A program made the translations under genes and the position numbers. The notes under the pieces are model-generated. The model saw only the letters and a program-made list of their open reading frames with translations, searched no databases and was not told the origin of the DNA. A stretch of DNA of 28,698 bases from a virus, in IMG/VR virus record IMGVR_UViG_3300014499_000023, positions 1 through 28,698 of that record; one strand, given 5' to 3'. The first letter of the stretch is position 1, and each line of letters begins with the position of its first letter. Below are positions 8,254 through 15,863 of this stretch, in pieces.

Positions 8254-10878
8254 TTACGCAGGTCCCATCACCGCTGCGCCTTGCGCCGCATCTTCCGCGG
8301 ACTCGGATGCACCCGGCTCCGCACTTCGCGTGGGAATCCCTTGCGCGGGCGCATCAGATGCATTCGGAAACAGCCAGCAATTTTTATAGGTGTTGCCCAC
8401 CCAGACATGGGCGTAACCTTCTTTCTCATTGTAGATCACATTCTTTTCGGGTTTACCGGTTTCAGGATTGATATGAGTAATTTTCGCAGGATTGAACGCC
8501 GCGTCCTTGGGATTCGATTCATGGTTGTAATGCACGATGCGAGCCGCCAGTTCCGCCGCTGCCGCCTTGTTCATGCCCGGCCGCCCTAGATTAGCGGCGT
8601 TGATGCTGCCAGAGTAATCGTTGATCTCGGCGCGTTGCGTATCCGTAATGCCTTGCCACAAGGGATGCATATGCGTCGGGTCGAGGATATTTTTTCCGGC
8701 ATTCGGATTGATATCGAGGACTTGAACAGGTTTGCCGTTGGCATCCACAGCGCCGGTCGGATCATCATGATACGACGGCAACGTGTTGTGCATTCCCTGC
8801 GCCATCTGATCGGCATATTGAATCCCATCATTCTGCGCATCCCGTAACTGCGCCATGGAAATCTTCGGCGCCCCACTGGAATTAGGACCTTTGCCGCCTG
8901 CCGGCATGCGATCTCGTTCTGCGGCCTGAGATTCGATGTCGCCAATTTGTGCGCCCATCATTTGGCGATGCAGATCGTTATTCTGTCGATTGAGTTGCTG
9001 CTTGTCATACAGGCTGGCCCCCACCATTTCACGGCCCGCGCCTGCTTTGTAGGCACCCACTCCTTCAAGATGCGCTTTTTCGGCTTCGGAGCTTGCCTTA
9101 AAGCGACTCATCTGCGCCTCTTTCATCTTGGTCGGGTCCATGGCGCCCAACGCAAGATCGCGCAGATACATGCTGTCTACTTTGATGTAGGCCGGATCTT
9201 TTTCATGGCCGTACATCCCCTGGTAGGGATTGCTGTGCATAAGGTCGCCCACCTGCACGCTGGGATCAGCCTTGGCATCCGCGGCGGTGGCCGTCTTGAT
9301 GTGAATATCCTGACCATCGGGCAGGTAGTAGTTGATGTTCTTGAGCGCCTGTGTCACCGCTGGAATGTCGCCGTTCTCCAAGGCGGCAGAGGCGGCTTGG
9401 GTTTGCTTCAACACCTGACCCTGGAAGTGCGCGGTGCGCATGGCATCGAGCGATTGATATACCTTGTAGGGGTCTTCGCCGGCCAAGGCTGCTTTACCCA
9501 CCGCGTCTTGCATCAGACGATTGCTCTCGCGCCACCATGCCGGGGTCAACGAGTGCGGCACGTTAGACGCCGCCGCGGATTGACTCGGCTGGCCCGCCTG
9601 CGAACTCGCATCGGCGCCGACTTGCTGCACCACCTTGGCGGTGGCCGCGGCCTGCACCGGGGAGACCGGGCCGCTCGGGGGTGTGCCGGGCGCAGACGCC
9701 AAGGTGCCCGCGGGCGGTGTATTCCCGGAGACACTGCCGGGATTGGCGGCTTCGCGGGCTTGCAATTGCGCAAGCGTCGAGCTCGGCAACGCGGCACTTT
9801 GGCCGCCGCCTAAACTGACTGGTTTAAATTGCGTGGCATTCGCTTTGTCGGCGTCACTCAGATTGATCAAATCGCCTTGCGCATTGTGCTGTAGGGGCGC
9901 ATCGGTCGGACCCACGAGCCGGTCCGAGGGACTCATCAAATGCGGCGCAGCCGAAGCACCCGATGCGTCACCCGCCGTCGGTACGGGAGCATTCGGTGAA
10001 CCGGGAAGATTAGGTGGCGTTGCGCCACCCAACGGGGAGGCACCCAAGGGCGACGGGGCTGGACCGCCAGTACTCGCCGTGATGGTTCCCGGATCAGGAA
10101 TTCCGACGGCGGGAGTTGCGCCGTTCGGCTTATGGGCATCATCGAGCGTGGCGTCGTGGGCATGACCGAAAAACTTCTCGACCGCGTTCTTGGCATCATC
10201 CAAAAAACTGGTCTGTGCGGGACTTCCGTTCCCCGCGTCGGGATTATTGACGTCGGCGCTGACCGCATGCCTTGCCATTAAGTTTGCCGCTTGACGGGCT
10301 TGATTACCTTGCCACTGCTCCTGAAAATTGTGGCCAATAGTCTGCCCTGATTCGATGCCCTGAACGAACGAGGACAACGGACCGTTCATAGGCGAGGGCG
10401 AGATCCCACCCGCGGGCACGAAACCGCCGTCGGCCATGGTCAAAATCTGACCTTCGGTCGAAGCTGGACGGATACCTTGCATCGGTCCCTGCACGAATTG
10501 CGGGCGCATCGTGGGCGTACCGAAATTGCCGGTCACAATGCCACCACCTGCCAATTGCTGCATGGGGTCGGTCGGGATGCCTTGAGAGATTGGCGCTCCC
10601 ATCTGCGCGGCGGGGAACTGCGGCGGGGGTAGGACGGGCTGAGCGGGCGCGGCGGGCGCTGCGCTGCCACCCCCCAAACTGTTGATGAAATTCCACACCG
10701 GATGATTCGAAGCAGCCAAGTTCGAAGTCGGAATCGCACCGGCCAGCAGCGGATTGCCGTTGGCTTGCGCGTCGCTTGCCTTATCGCTTTTAAAATCCTG
10801 GTAGTTGTCGATACCCTGCTTGATGCCGGGCGCCGCGGTGCCTGCGATGGTGCCCAAGGCGCCGATATTGAGTCCCAT
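8254..10878 (-). CDS. Internal virion / DNA-ejection protein candidate (874 aa)
   Basis: No sharp enzymatic family is recognised. The N-terminus (GALGTIAGTAAPGIKQGIDN) is Gly/Ala-rich. Residues ~60-330 are a low-complexity Pro/Gly/Ala region containing glycine-rich 'GGGIVTGNFG' and 'MADGGFVPAGG' boxes of a kind common in phage internal core proteins. The middle (~450-640) is predicted mainly helical (SLDAMRTAHFQGQVLKQTQ, LENGDIPAVTQALKNINYYL), as in ejection proteins of the T7 gp15 or P22 gp16/gp20 sort. The ATG overlaps the upstream stop in TAATG, and the gene ends immediately before the giant gene, so the two are probably translated in sequence and packaged together. Size, position and composition fit an ejectosome subunit; the precise homologue is not identified. 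Confidence 0.6.
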   Translation of the reverse strand: MGLNIGALGTIAGTAAPGIKQGIDNYQDFKSDKASDAQANGNPLLAGAIPTSNLAASNHPVWNFINSLGGGSAAPAAPAQPVLPPPQFPAAQMGAPISQGIPTDPMQQLAGGGIVTGNFGTPTMRPQFVQGPMQGIRPASTEGQILTMADGGFVPAGGISPSPMNGPLSSFVQGIESGQTIGHNFQEQWQGNQARQAANLMARHAVSADVNNPDAGNGSPAQTSFLDDAKNAVEKFFGHAHDATLDDAHKPNGATPAVGIPDPGTITASTGGPAPSPLGASPLGGATPPNLPGSPNAPVPTAGDASGASAAPHLMSPSDRLVGPTDAPLQHNAQGDLINLSDADKANATQFKPVSLGGGQSAALPSSTLAQLQAREAANPGSVSGNTPPAGTLASAPGTPPSGPVSPVQAAATAKVVQQVGADASSQAGQPSQSAAASNVPHSLTPAWWRESNRLMQDAVGKAALAGEDPYKVYQSLDAMRTAHFQGQVLKQTQAASAALENGDIPAVTQALKNINYYLPDGQDIHIKTATAADAKADPSVQVGDLMHSNPYQGMYGHEKDPAYIKVDSMYLRDLALGAMDPTKMKEAQMSRFKASSEAEKAHLEGVGAYKAGAGREMVGASLYDKQQLNRQNNDLHRQMMGAQIGDIESQAAERDRMPAGGKGPNSSGAPKISMAQLRDAQNDGIQYADQMAQGMHNTLPSYHDDPTGAVDANGKPVQVLDINPNAGKNILDPTHMHPLWQGITDTQRAEINDYSGSINAANLGRPGMNKAAAAELAARIVHYNHESNPKDAAFNPAKITHINPETGKPEKNVIYNEKEGYAHVWVGNTYKNCWLFPNASDAPAQGIPTRSAEPGASESAEDAAQGAAVMGPA

Positions 10879-11069
10879 TACTTTTTACTCTTGCCAAGCA
10901 TGGCGTTGGCTTTGGCCCGAATTTTCGGGCGGGCCGAGGGGGAGGCGTGGCCGATCATGGACAGGGCTGCGCGGGCGTGGCCCTTATCGGGAATCGGGAA
11001 TGACCGATCCGGTCCTGCAAAGGTGCTGACCGGAAGGGCTTTGCGAGACTTGGCAGAGAGCTTGCCCAT
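10878..11069 (-). CDS. Small basic phage protein, DUF6582-like (63 aa)
   Basis: This short Lys/Arg/Ala-rich protein carries the pattern ALPVSTFAGPDRSFPIPDKG followed by HARAALS and a basic C-terminus (KIRAKANAMLGKSKK). The 'FA.P..R.yPI.Dk.HARnAl' pattern recurs in small phage proteins and as a C-terminal domain in others (annotated DUF6582). The role is unknown; its place between two internal-virion genes suggests a minor virion or DNA-binding component. A good Shine-Dalgarno (GAGG, nine bases after the first G to ATG) precedes it, and its stop overlaps the next ATG (TAATG). Confidence 0.7.
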   Translation of the reverse strand: MGKLSAKSRKALPVSTFAGPDRSFPIPDKGHARAALSMIGHASPSARPKIRAKANAMLGKSKK

Positions 11070-11081
11070 AAAAACCTCGGG

Positions 11082-12266
11082 TCAGTTATAGGACATATGC
11101 GGGGCGTGAGGCACCGGGATGGCACGCCGCAGGTTCGCCTTCTCGCGGGTGCTGTCGATCATCTTATGGAGCTTCTCGGTTCCCAGATGCTGCACAATGT
11201 CTTTGGGCATGACGAACTCACCCGGCGTCAACATCGCGGGCTTGCGATCCGTGGTGCTGCCGAAGGTGCCCGCGGGCAGCGCGCCCTGGCTGGTGACGGG
11301 ACCGCCCAAATCCATTGGCTCGAAACTCATGGGGATGGCCTGTCGCGGACGCACCGACCCCTTGACCACCGGCAACCCACTGTGCGCCATGGGCAGCGCC
11401 ATATGACCGCCCGGCCCGATACCGCCAAAGTGCTGCCCGACGATGCCGCCGCCCTCCATGAACATACCAGCCGCGCCCACCAGAGAACCCACGCCAGCGA
11501 CGTTGGAGTTGTTGGCAGATTGCTGCATCCCATACTGCTTTTGCTGCATGCCATAGCCAGCGTCGGCCGCGTTGACCGCGCCGTTGTTGGCCCCGGTCGC
11601 CGTATTGAGGTATTGATTCGCAGCCCCCAAATTGCTGATGCCCGACGAGTTGGTTTGATTCACCCCCAACTGCCCGGCCTGCGCGGTGCCGGCCGAAGTC
11701 GCCGCCCCCGACGTGCCTTGCGCGCCCACTTGCAGCCCGAGGTTGTTGGCGGAATTGGTCATGGCATTGGCGATGTTGGTGGTATTGACCGCCGACTGTG
11801 TTCCTGCCGCGGCCACTTGACCCGCGCCTACCACCCCCGCCTGACGATCCAACGCCGCGCCATGCACGCTCGCCGGGTCCACACCCTCTGACGCCAATGC
11901 CGCCGCCGAATTGCTGCGCGCCGCCTGATCGGCCGTGTTAGCCCCCGCAACCGCTTGGCCTTGCAATTTTTGGATATTCGCCGTACCTCCATAGGTCTGC
12001 GCCTGCTGCGCCTGCTGCGCCTGCAAGGGCACGAAGCTCGACCCGTAGGTGCTCATGTTCTGAGTGGCCTGCGAGCCGATCTGTCCTGCCATGGAGTTGC
12101 TGGTATTGGTGACGTTCGCTAGGTTCTTCTGCGCGTTGTTGTTGTACTGCTGCGCGGTGTTCAGTTGTTGCTGGGCATCGGAGGTCGCGGTGGCAGCCGT
12201 CTGATTGCCGGTGGCGACGTTGCCGCTTAGATTAGGTGCAGAAGGGATTTTGGCGCCGCCGGACAT
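11082..12266 (-). CDS. Ala/Gln/Asn-rich internal virion protein with GEFVMP motif (394 aa)
   Basis: The start chosen is the ATG at 12266, preceded by GAGGAGAATGAG, a strong ribosome binding site; the frame extends 19 codons further upstream into the preceding gene. Residues ~1-260 are Ala/Gln/Asn/Ser/Thr-rich and likely helical, with short repeats (AQQAQQAQ, GMQQKQYGMQQ). The C-terminus is a compact, conserved-looking segment: LGGPV, LPAGTFGS, then RKPAMLTPGEFVMPKDIVQH and a helical tail. 'aMLtPGEFVmp.dvv...G..f...l' is widespread at the C-termini of phage internal-core or tape-measure-like proteins. A role as an ejection-core subunit next to the 874-aa and 2592-aa proteins is inferred. The 5' end overlaps the acetyltransferase gene by 40 bases. 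Confidence 0.65.
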   Translation of the reverse strand: MSGGAKIPSAPNLSGNVATGNQTAATATSDAQQQLNTAQQYNNNAQKNLANVTNTSNSMAGQIGSQATQNMSTYGSSFVPLQAQQAQQAQTYGGTANIQKLQGQAVAGANTADQAARSNSAAALASEGVDPASVHGAALDRQAGVVGAGQVAAAGTQSAVNTTNIANAMTNSANNLGLQVGAQGTSGAATSAGTAQAGQLGVNQTNSSGISNLGAANQYLNTATGANNGAVNAADAGYGMQQKQYGMQQSANNSNVAGVGSLVGAAGMFMEGGGIVGQHFGGIGPGGHMALPMAHSGLPVVKGSVRPRQAIPMSFEPMDLGGPVTSQGALPAGTFGSTTDRKPAMLTPGEFVMPKDIVQHLGTEKLHKMIDSTREKANLRRAIPVPHAPHMSYN

Positions 12267-12664
12267 CTCATTCTCCTCGGTTGAATCCACCGACAGTCTT
12301 GGGCGTACAACACTCCGAACCATAATTCACCGGGAATGACGCCGCACTCCCGAAAGCCCAATCTCGCCGCAATGCGCAACGACTTGACATTATGCGCCTG
12401 AATGATGCAGGCGAGGTACTTGTACTCCCATTGACCGAAAGCAGTCTGGAAGACCGCTTGCAGCAAACCACGGGTAATGGCACTCGGCGAGTCCGCGCAA
12501 AGATGCAACGCACAGCCATGCGGCTGGAAGGAATCAAAGCCAAAGGCGGCAATGATTTCGCCATTCGAACTGCGGCGGGCGATGCCGTGGAAGTCTTTTT
12601 GTAAGGGCAACCCGGAGCGCGCATGCATCCACGCTTGTATCGAAGGATCAGCGGTTATTGACAC
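12227..12664 (-). CDS. GNAT-family acetyltransferase-like protein (145 aa)
   Basis: The fold is read from the pattern IARRSSNGEIIAAFGFDSF (strands 2-4), an Arg-rich turn (SPSAITRGLLQAVFQTAF) in the acetyl-CoA-binding position, then YLACIIQAHNVKSLRIAARL and GFRECGVIPG, the usual N-x-x-S-x-R-x-x-x-x-L-G-F signature of GNAT enzymes. It would transfer an acetyl group to an unknown acceptor. A GTG at 12664, ten bases into the spanin gene end, gives the N-terminus M-S-I-T-A-D-P and is preferred, because 13 codons further upstream only extend into the spanin frame; no strong Shine-Dalgarno is visible, so coupling is likely. Similar enzymes occur in virion-gene clusters of many podovirus-like phages, with no known target. 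The last ~20 residues are basic and overlap the next gene. Confidence 0.7.
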   Translation of the reverse strand: MSITADPSIQAWMHARSGLPLQKDFHGIARRSSNGEIIAAFGFDSFQPHGCALHLCADSPSAITRGLLQAVFQTAFGQWEYKYLACIIQAHNVKSLRIAARLGFRECGVIPGELWFGVLYAQDCRWIQPRRMRCPAAPKSLLHLI

Positions 12665-13143
12665 GCACCCGCCGCACGGCACGACTCGTAGTACGCCAGC
12701 CAAAAGGTCACTTGGGCGTTGGCTCGCTGGAGGAGGGCTTCAGTGTCGGGGACAATGTCGGGTCCAGCAGCAGCATTTTGTCCCGCCACTCCTGAAGATA
12801 GTCGGGCGGAGTCAGCGCCGATGGGTCCGGCGCCACCATCTGCGGGCAAGAGCCCGCGGCTATTGGGGGGACTTGGGCACACCCGCAGCACAAAAGCGGG
12901 CACCACAGGAGCAGCCAGAGCCACCGCCAGTTGACTGCCGGCCACGGATTCTTGAGCTTGCGCATGGGCCTCCACGGTAGCGACCTTCGCGGTCTGGGCA
13001 ATCTGGGCTCGGGTATCCAACGCTTGTTGCTTTGCAACACCCACCCGTTCCAGATGATGCACCCAAAACCAGCCCGCTGCACTCAGGGCCACCCCGAGTG
13101 CGAGATACACATAGAGCTTGTTGGCAGCAAACCATGCACTCAT
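12655..13143 (-). CDS. i-spanin, Rz-like (162 aa)
   Basis: There is one N-terminal membrane segment (residues ~9-30, LYVYLALGVALSAAGWFWV) with a short cytoplasmic head. It is followed by a helical, probably coiled-coil region (KQQALDTRAQIAQTAKVATV...) and a Pro/Gly/Ala-rich linker. The C-terminus contains two Cys (YYESCRAAGACQ). This is the architecture of the inner-membrane spanin subunit, which bridges the periplasm with the o-spanin to fuse inner and outer membranes at lysis. The ATG overlaps the stop of the tail-nozzle gene (ATGA). The embedded lipoprotein gene in another frame is strong independent support, because nested Rz/Rz1 pairs are characteristic of Gram-negative phages. Confidence 0.85.
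   Translation of the reverse strand: MSAWFAANKLYVYLALGVALSAAGWFWVHHLERVGVAKQQALDTRAQIAQTAKVATVEAHAQAQESVAGSQLAVALAAPVVPAFVLRVCPSPPNSRGLLPADGGAGPIGADSARLSSGVAGQNAAAGPDIVPDTEALLQRANAQVTFWLAYYESCRAAGACQ
12708..12965 (-). CDS. o-spanin, Rz1-like lipoprotein nested inside the i-spanin gene (85 aa)
   Basis: The gene lies wholly within the i-spanin gene in a different frame. The start chosen is the ATG at 12965, preceded by GTGGAGGCCC, a near-perfect Shine-Dalgarno at short spacing; the frame is open further upstream but without signal character. The N-terminus is basic (MRKLKN) then strongly hydrophobic (WRWLWLLLWCPLLCC), ending in a lipobox with G-C, so lipidation at Cys 29 (or a neighbouring Cys) and sorting to the outer membrane are expected. 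The mature part is short and Pro-rich (AQVPP, DPSALTPPDYL, SSSEPTPK), typical of Rz1. It should pair with the i-spanin C-terminus in the periplasm. Confidence 0.85.
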   Translation of the reverse strand: MRKLKNPWPAVNWRWLWLLLWCPLLCCGCAQVPPIAAGSCPQMVAPDPSALTPPDYLQEWRDKMLLLDPTLSPTLKPSSSEPTPK

Positions 13144-15014
13144 GCGGACTTCAACTCCGTACCGGTCTCAGCTATCGCAATAGAATACACATTCACGTTG
13201 CCGACCAGTTGAATCTGGTATCCCTCGGCCTTGAACCCCGCGGGCAAGCTGTACATGCGCTCATCGACGCACGTCCAGGTAAAAGCCGTAAACCACTGCT
13301 GGGTCGTGGGCGTACGCGCAAAAATAGTCACCTGGACCGCACCGATCACGCCTGCGAGGTTGCCGAGATTGAGCAGCGGGCTGCCTGCCAGCGGCGTCTT
13401 AATCTGCGCAACGATGGCGCCCGCTCCGGTAATTCCTGCCATGCTGCGTACGCCGTTAATGGCATGCAAGTTCAAGCTGTTGAGGGGTTGGGTAACGCGC
13501 TGCGAATTAAAACTGGTGTAGTCCTGTAACAACGCAGGCGGGATCTGATAGCCGCCGCCATCAAACTTAATTTTCATGGCGGAAAAATTCACGGGTTTCG
13601 GCAAATCAAACTCTTTGGAGAGCCACGTGTACTCCAACGGCGTGGAGCCCGGCGGGTCCCACAGCCGAACCTGATTCTTCTGGACGATGTAGCAATCGCC
13701 GCTGTACTGATCGATCTGTATGGCATCGACCTCAGAGAACCGATCCATGGTGGTGAGCGGTGCCAAGGTCTCGGCTGGCGAAAAAATGAATCCTGTGTTG
13801 GTGGTATTAAAGGCGATGTACTGAAGCCCGTAGGCCACCGCCTGAATCGTGGTGGGACTGAAATTATTCAGCCATTCCTCGCGGGTCAGCAAACTCTGAG
13901 TCGCCAATTGCGTAGCGCCCGCGGTCGCCACCAAAATTCCCTGCGGGCTCGCGTAGTACACGCCCCCCAAGCTCGTCACCATGCTTCGGCGCGAGATACA
14001 AGGGTCAATCGAATTAATCTTTTGTAAAGTAATGGCCGATGGACTCATACCCTCGGCGTAATACGGGTTCGATGTGGTGCCGATCACCAGCACATTGCCG
14101 TAAACCGCAAGACCGACAATCTCTGTTTTGCACGTCTGAATGTTCTCAACCGGCCACGCATGCGGATGATAAGGATCGCTCATGTACAGATCGCGACCCT
14201 GAAAACCACATAAAAATCCGCCGGGATGTGAGATCAATCCGGTCAAGCCCGCGGGCGGACCGTCCCACGTCAGCGAAGGCAGCGTGTAGTTTTCGGCAAC
14301 TGTGGTATCCAATGCCCCATCCGTGAAGCTGGTGTCACCAAAGTTAATGCTACCTACATAAAAATACTGTGCGCTGCTACTGCTCGCGTCCGCTACCGTG
14401 CGATAGATATTGATTCGCACCAAGTTGTAGTCCTGCGGATTGGGGACGCTGGTATCAAAGTTTGATAGTGTCCACGTCCCTGACGAACCCTCCGCAATCG
14501 TGGGACTGCTGGGCGGTCCTTCTTCGCCATAGCCCGACACAAACGTATACACGTACGATCTAACGGAAGTCACCCCTGCAAACGGTACCACGACCAATGA
14601 ATTGACCGGCGTTGGAATGCCCAACAGATAGCTCGGCAATCCCGCTTGCAGCCGTGCTCGGGTGTTGTACTGCGGTGCGCCGTGATGCTGGGACTGATCA
14701 CTGGTCCAGTAGTAACGCTCAAACTGATCCTGCAAAACCGGCGTACGCACAAAATCCACGTCGTTGCTATTAAACCCTACCCAAAAATCTTGGGTGGTAA
14801 TCGGCAACGGCGCCCCCACCAAGGCCGGCAATCGATAGGCACGAACCGTCGGCGTTGAGCCGAAATCATGCAGCAGTTGGGTATTGCGCAAACCGCGCAA
14901 CTCTCCCGACAACAACTTGGCGTTAACCGCTTGAACGGCACCGTTATAAGGCTGCAACCGGGCGGAACCCCGCGGTGAGATCCCGGAAAAATTATCAATC
15001 TTGATAGTGGTCAC
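13140..15014 (-). CDS. Tail nozzle/tail-tube-like structural protein (624 aa)
   Basis: The N-terminus (KIDNFSGISPRGSARLQPYN then AVQAVNAKLLSGELRGLR) matches a recurrent pattern in podoviral tail-hub or nozzle proteins: a short strand with F-x-G-x-x-P-R, then AQ.A.N..L.sG.LrplR. The body is beta-rich with many repeated G-x-Y/L-V-A strands (GGVYYASPQGILVATAG; LISHPGGFLCGFQGRDLYMS), suggesting a propeller-like fold as in the T7 gp12 or P22 gp10 classes. It would form the distal part of the short tail that closes the DNA channel. It starts with GTG in a GTGA overlap with the endolysin stop and ends in ATGA with the i-spanin. The length lies between those two classes. The function is assigned by pattern and context. 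Confidence 0.6.
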   Translation of the reverse strand: MTTIKIDNFSGISPRGSARLQPYNGAVQAVNAKLLSGELRGLRNTQLLHDFGSTPTVRAYRLPALVGAPLPITTQDFWVGFNSNDVDFVRTPVLQDQFERYYWTSDQSQHHGAPQYNTRARLQAGLPSYLLGIPTPVNSLVVVPFAGVTSVRSYVYTFVSGYGEEGPPSSPTIAEGSSGTWTLSNFDTSVPNPQDYNLVRINIYRTVADASSSSAQYFYVGSINFGDTSFTDGALDTTVAENYTLPSLTWDGPPAGLTGLISHPGGFLCGFQGRDLYMSDPYHPHAWPVENIQTCKTEIVGLAVYGNVLVIGTTSNPYYAEGMSPSAITLQKINSIDPCISRRSMVTSLGGVYYASPQGILVATAGATQLATQSLLTREEWLNNFSPTTIQAVAYGLQYIAFNTTNTGFIFSPAETLAPLTTMDRFSEVDAIQIDQYSGDCYIVQKNQVRLWDPPGSTPLEYTWLSKEFDLPKPVNFSAMKIKFDGGGYQIPPALLQDYTSFNSQRVTQPLNSLNLHAINGVRSMAGITGAGAIVAQIKTPLAGSPLLNLGNLAGVIGAVQVTIFARTPTTQQWFTAFTWTCVDERMYSLPAGFKAEGYQIQLVGNVNVYSIAIAETGTELKSA

Positions 15015-15448
15015 GGATACTGACCGGTCAAAAAATAATTGGCCAAGCGATTAGATCGAGTTGGTCCGACCTCGCTGGCCCACAAACTATGCAACAGTCC
15101 ATCGTGAGCACCTTGCCAATCCTGCCGTTGTAAGGCGGCACGAGTTTCATGGAACGCATACCATTTGCCGCGCAAGTTAAAGCATAGTTCGGTCAAGGCA
15201 TTCTGCCGGCAGGGCGTATCCAACATGCACCACTCAGGAAGACCTTGCGCAAAATGCTGCGCACTGAGGATATCAATCCCGCACTGCGCGTCTGCTTGAA
15301 ATTGCGTGATGGTATGGCCTTTCCAACTTTGCAAATTTCCCAGCAGATGCCCCCAGCCAATGGTCCAGAAGCCTTCCGAATCGGTATAAGCCGTCAGTTC
15401 GCACGCCTCGGCCGTGTGAATGTCAGCCACTAAATGCGCGTCGATCAC
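15011..15448 (-). CDS. Endolysin, GH24 lysozyme (145 aa)
   Basis: With the GTG at 15448 as start, residues E14, D23 and T29 fall in EACELTAYTDSEGFWTIGWG, with spacings of 9 and 6 as in the catalytic E-D-T triad of T4-type lysozymes. 'L.AY.D..G..TIG.GH' is the family signature. The later N-x-x-R-W/K-Y region (RQNALTELCFNLRGKWYAF) and the C-terminal RSNRLANYFLTGQ complete a full-length GH24 domain. It hydrolyses peptidoglycan. No signal peptide is seen, so it would need a holin to reach the wall. The GTG overlaps the stop of the upstream small membrane protein (GTGA) without a clear Shine-Dalgarno. An alternative GTG at 15502 adds 18 residues lacking family similarity and overlaps the upstream gene more. 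Confidence 0.9.
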   Translation of the reverse strand: MIDAHLVADIHTAEACELTAYTDSEGFWTIGWGHLLGNLQSWKGHTITQFQADAQCGIDILSAQHFAQGLPEWCMLDTPCRQNALTELCFNLRGKWYAFHETRAALQRQDWQGAHDGLLHSLWASEVGPTRSNRLANYFLTGQYP

Positions 15449-15606
15449 AAAAAATGACCGAGCACCCACCCGGCACCGAGGCCGATCAGCAAAGCCACCC
15501 ACGAAGACTTAGTCGAGATCCAAGTCTTCACATCGGTTTCCAGAGTCTGCACTTCCGACGGCGGATCAGGCGTCGGCGGATCAGGTGTCGGCGTCACAGT
15601 GGTCAT
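15445..15606 (-). CDS. Small single-pass membrane protein, holin candidate (53 aa)
   Basis: The start at 15606 is supported by GGAGAAAGTGC-ATG; the frame extends upstream as a shadow of the previous gene. The N-terminal half is hydrophilic and Pro-rich (TPTPDPPTPDPP). The last ~18 residues (WVALLIGLGAGWVLGHF) form one hydrophobic helix. Size, membrane helix and position directly upstream of the lysozyme, with a 4-bp GTGA overlap, make it the best holin candidate in the window. A C-terminal single helix is not typical of the best studied holins, and it could instead be a small virion or accessory membrane protein. Confidence 0.6.
   Translation of the reverse strand: MTTVTPTPDPPTPDPPSEVQTLETDVKTWISTKSSWVALLIGLGAGWVLGHFL
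15560..15589 (-). repeat. Two tandem 15-bp units inside the holin-candidate gene
   Basis: GGCGGATCAGGCGTC is followed immediately by a copy with one base changed (C to T at position 12). On the coding strand the two units encode the repeated TPDPP motif. This is an in-frame duplication in a flexible linker. Confidence 0.8.
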
Positions 15607-15619
15607 GCACTTTCTCCAG

Positions 15620-15850
15620 TCATTGATTCGGGTAAACAGTCGAACGCTTGTCTTTGCCGTTGCCCTTGGGCGGAGCAGCATCTTCCTGATTCTGAGCTTC
15701 ACGCTGGGCGGCGGCATCGAGCGCGTTTTGTACCTGCGTATCAATCGAGGCTTGAACCGCCACTGCTTGCATCTGCAACGCCGACAAACCCATCTTCAAG
15801 GTCTGCAAGGCAATCTGATCGAGCATCACGGGAACTTGAGTCAATGCCAT
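15620..15850 (-). CDS. Small helical protein of unknown function (76 aa)
   Basis: A good Shine-Dalgarno (GAGGTATTTCCC-ATG) precedes the ATG. Residues ~1-55 are hydrophobic/Gln/Ala-rich and likely a long amphipathic helix (MLDQIALQTLKMGLSALQMQ), followed by a charged, Lys/Asn-rich tail. No transmembrane segment is strong enough to call. It lies between the last tail fibre and the membrane-protein/lysozyme pair. It could be a fibre assembly helper, a lysis accessory protein or a minor virion protein; nothing decides between these. Confidence 0.6.
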   Translation of the reverse strand: MALTQVPVMLDQIALQTLKMGLSALQMQAVAVQASIDTQVQNALDAAAQREAQNQEDAAPPKGNGKDKRSTVYPNQ

Positions 15851-15863
15851 GGGAAATACCTCG

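Noticed and set aside
8947-9813. Plus-strand frame of 288 codons opposite the 874-aa virion gene
   Set aside because: Composition (His/Arg/Leu/Gly-rich) and lack of motifs show it to be a shadow of the minus-strand gene.
12708-13082. Longer 124-codon version of the o-spanin
   Set aside because: Residues before the ATG at 12965 lack signal character and a ribosome binding site; the shorter form begins with a basic-hydrophobic signal and a lipobox and has GGAGG just upstream.
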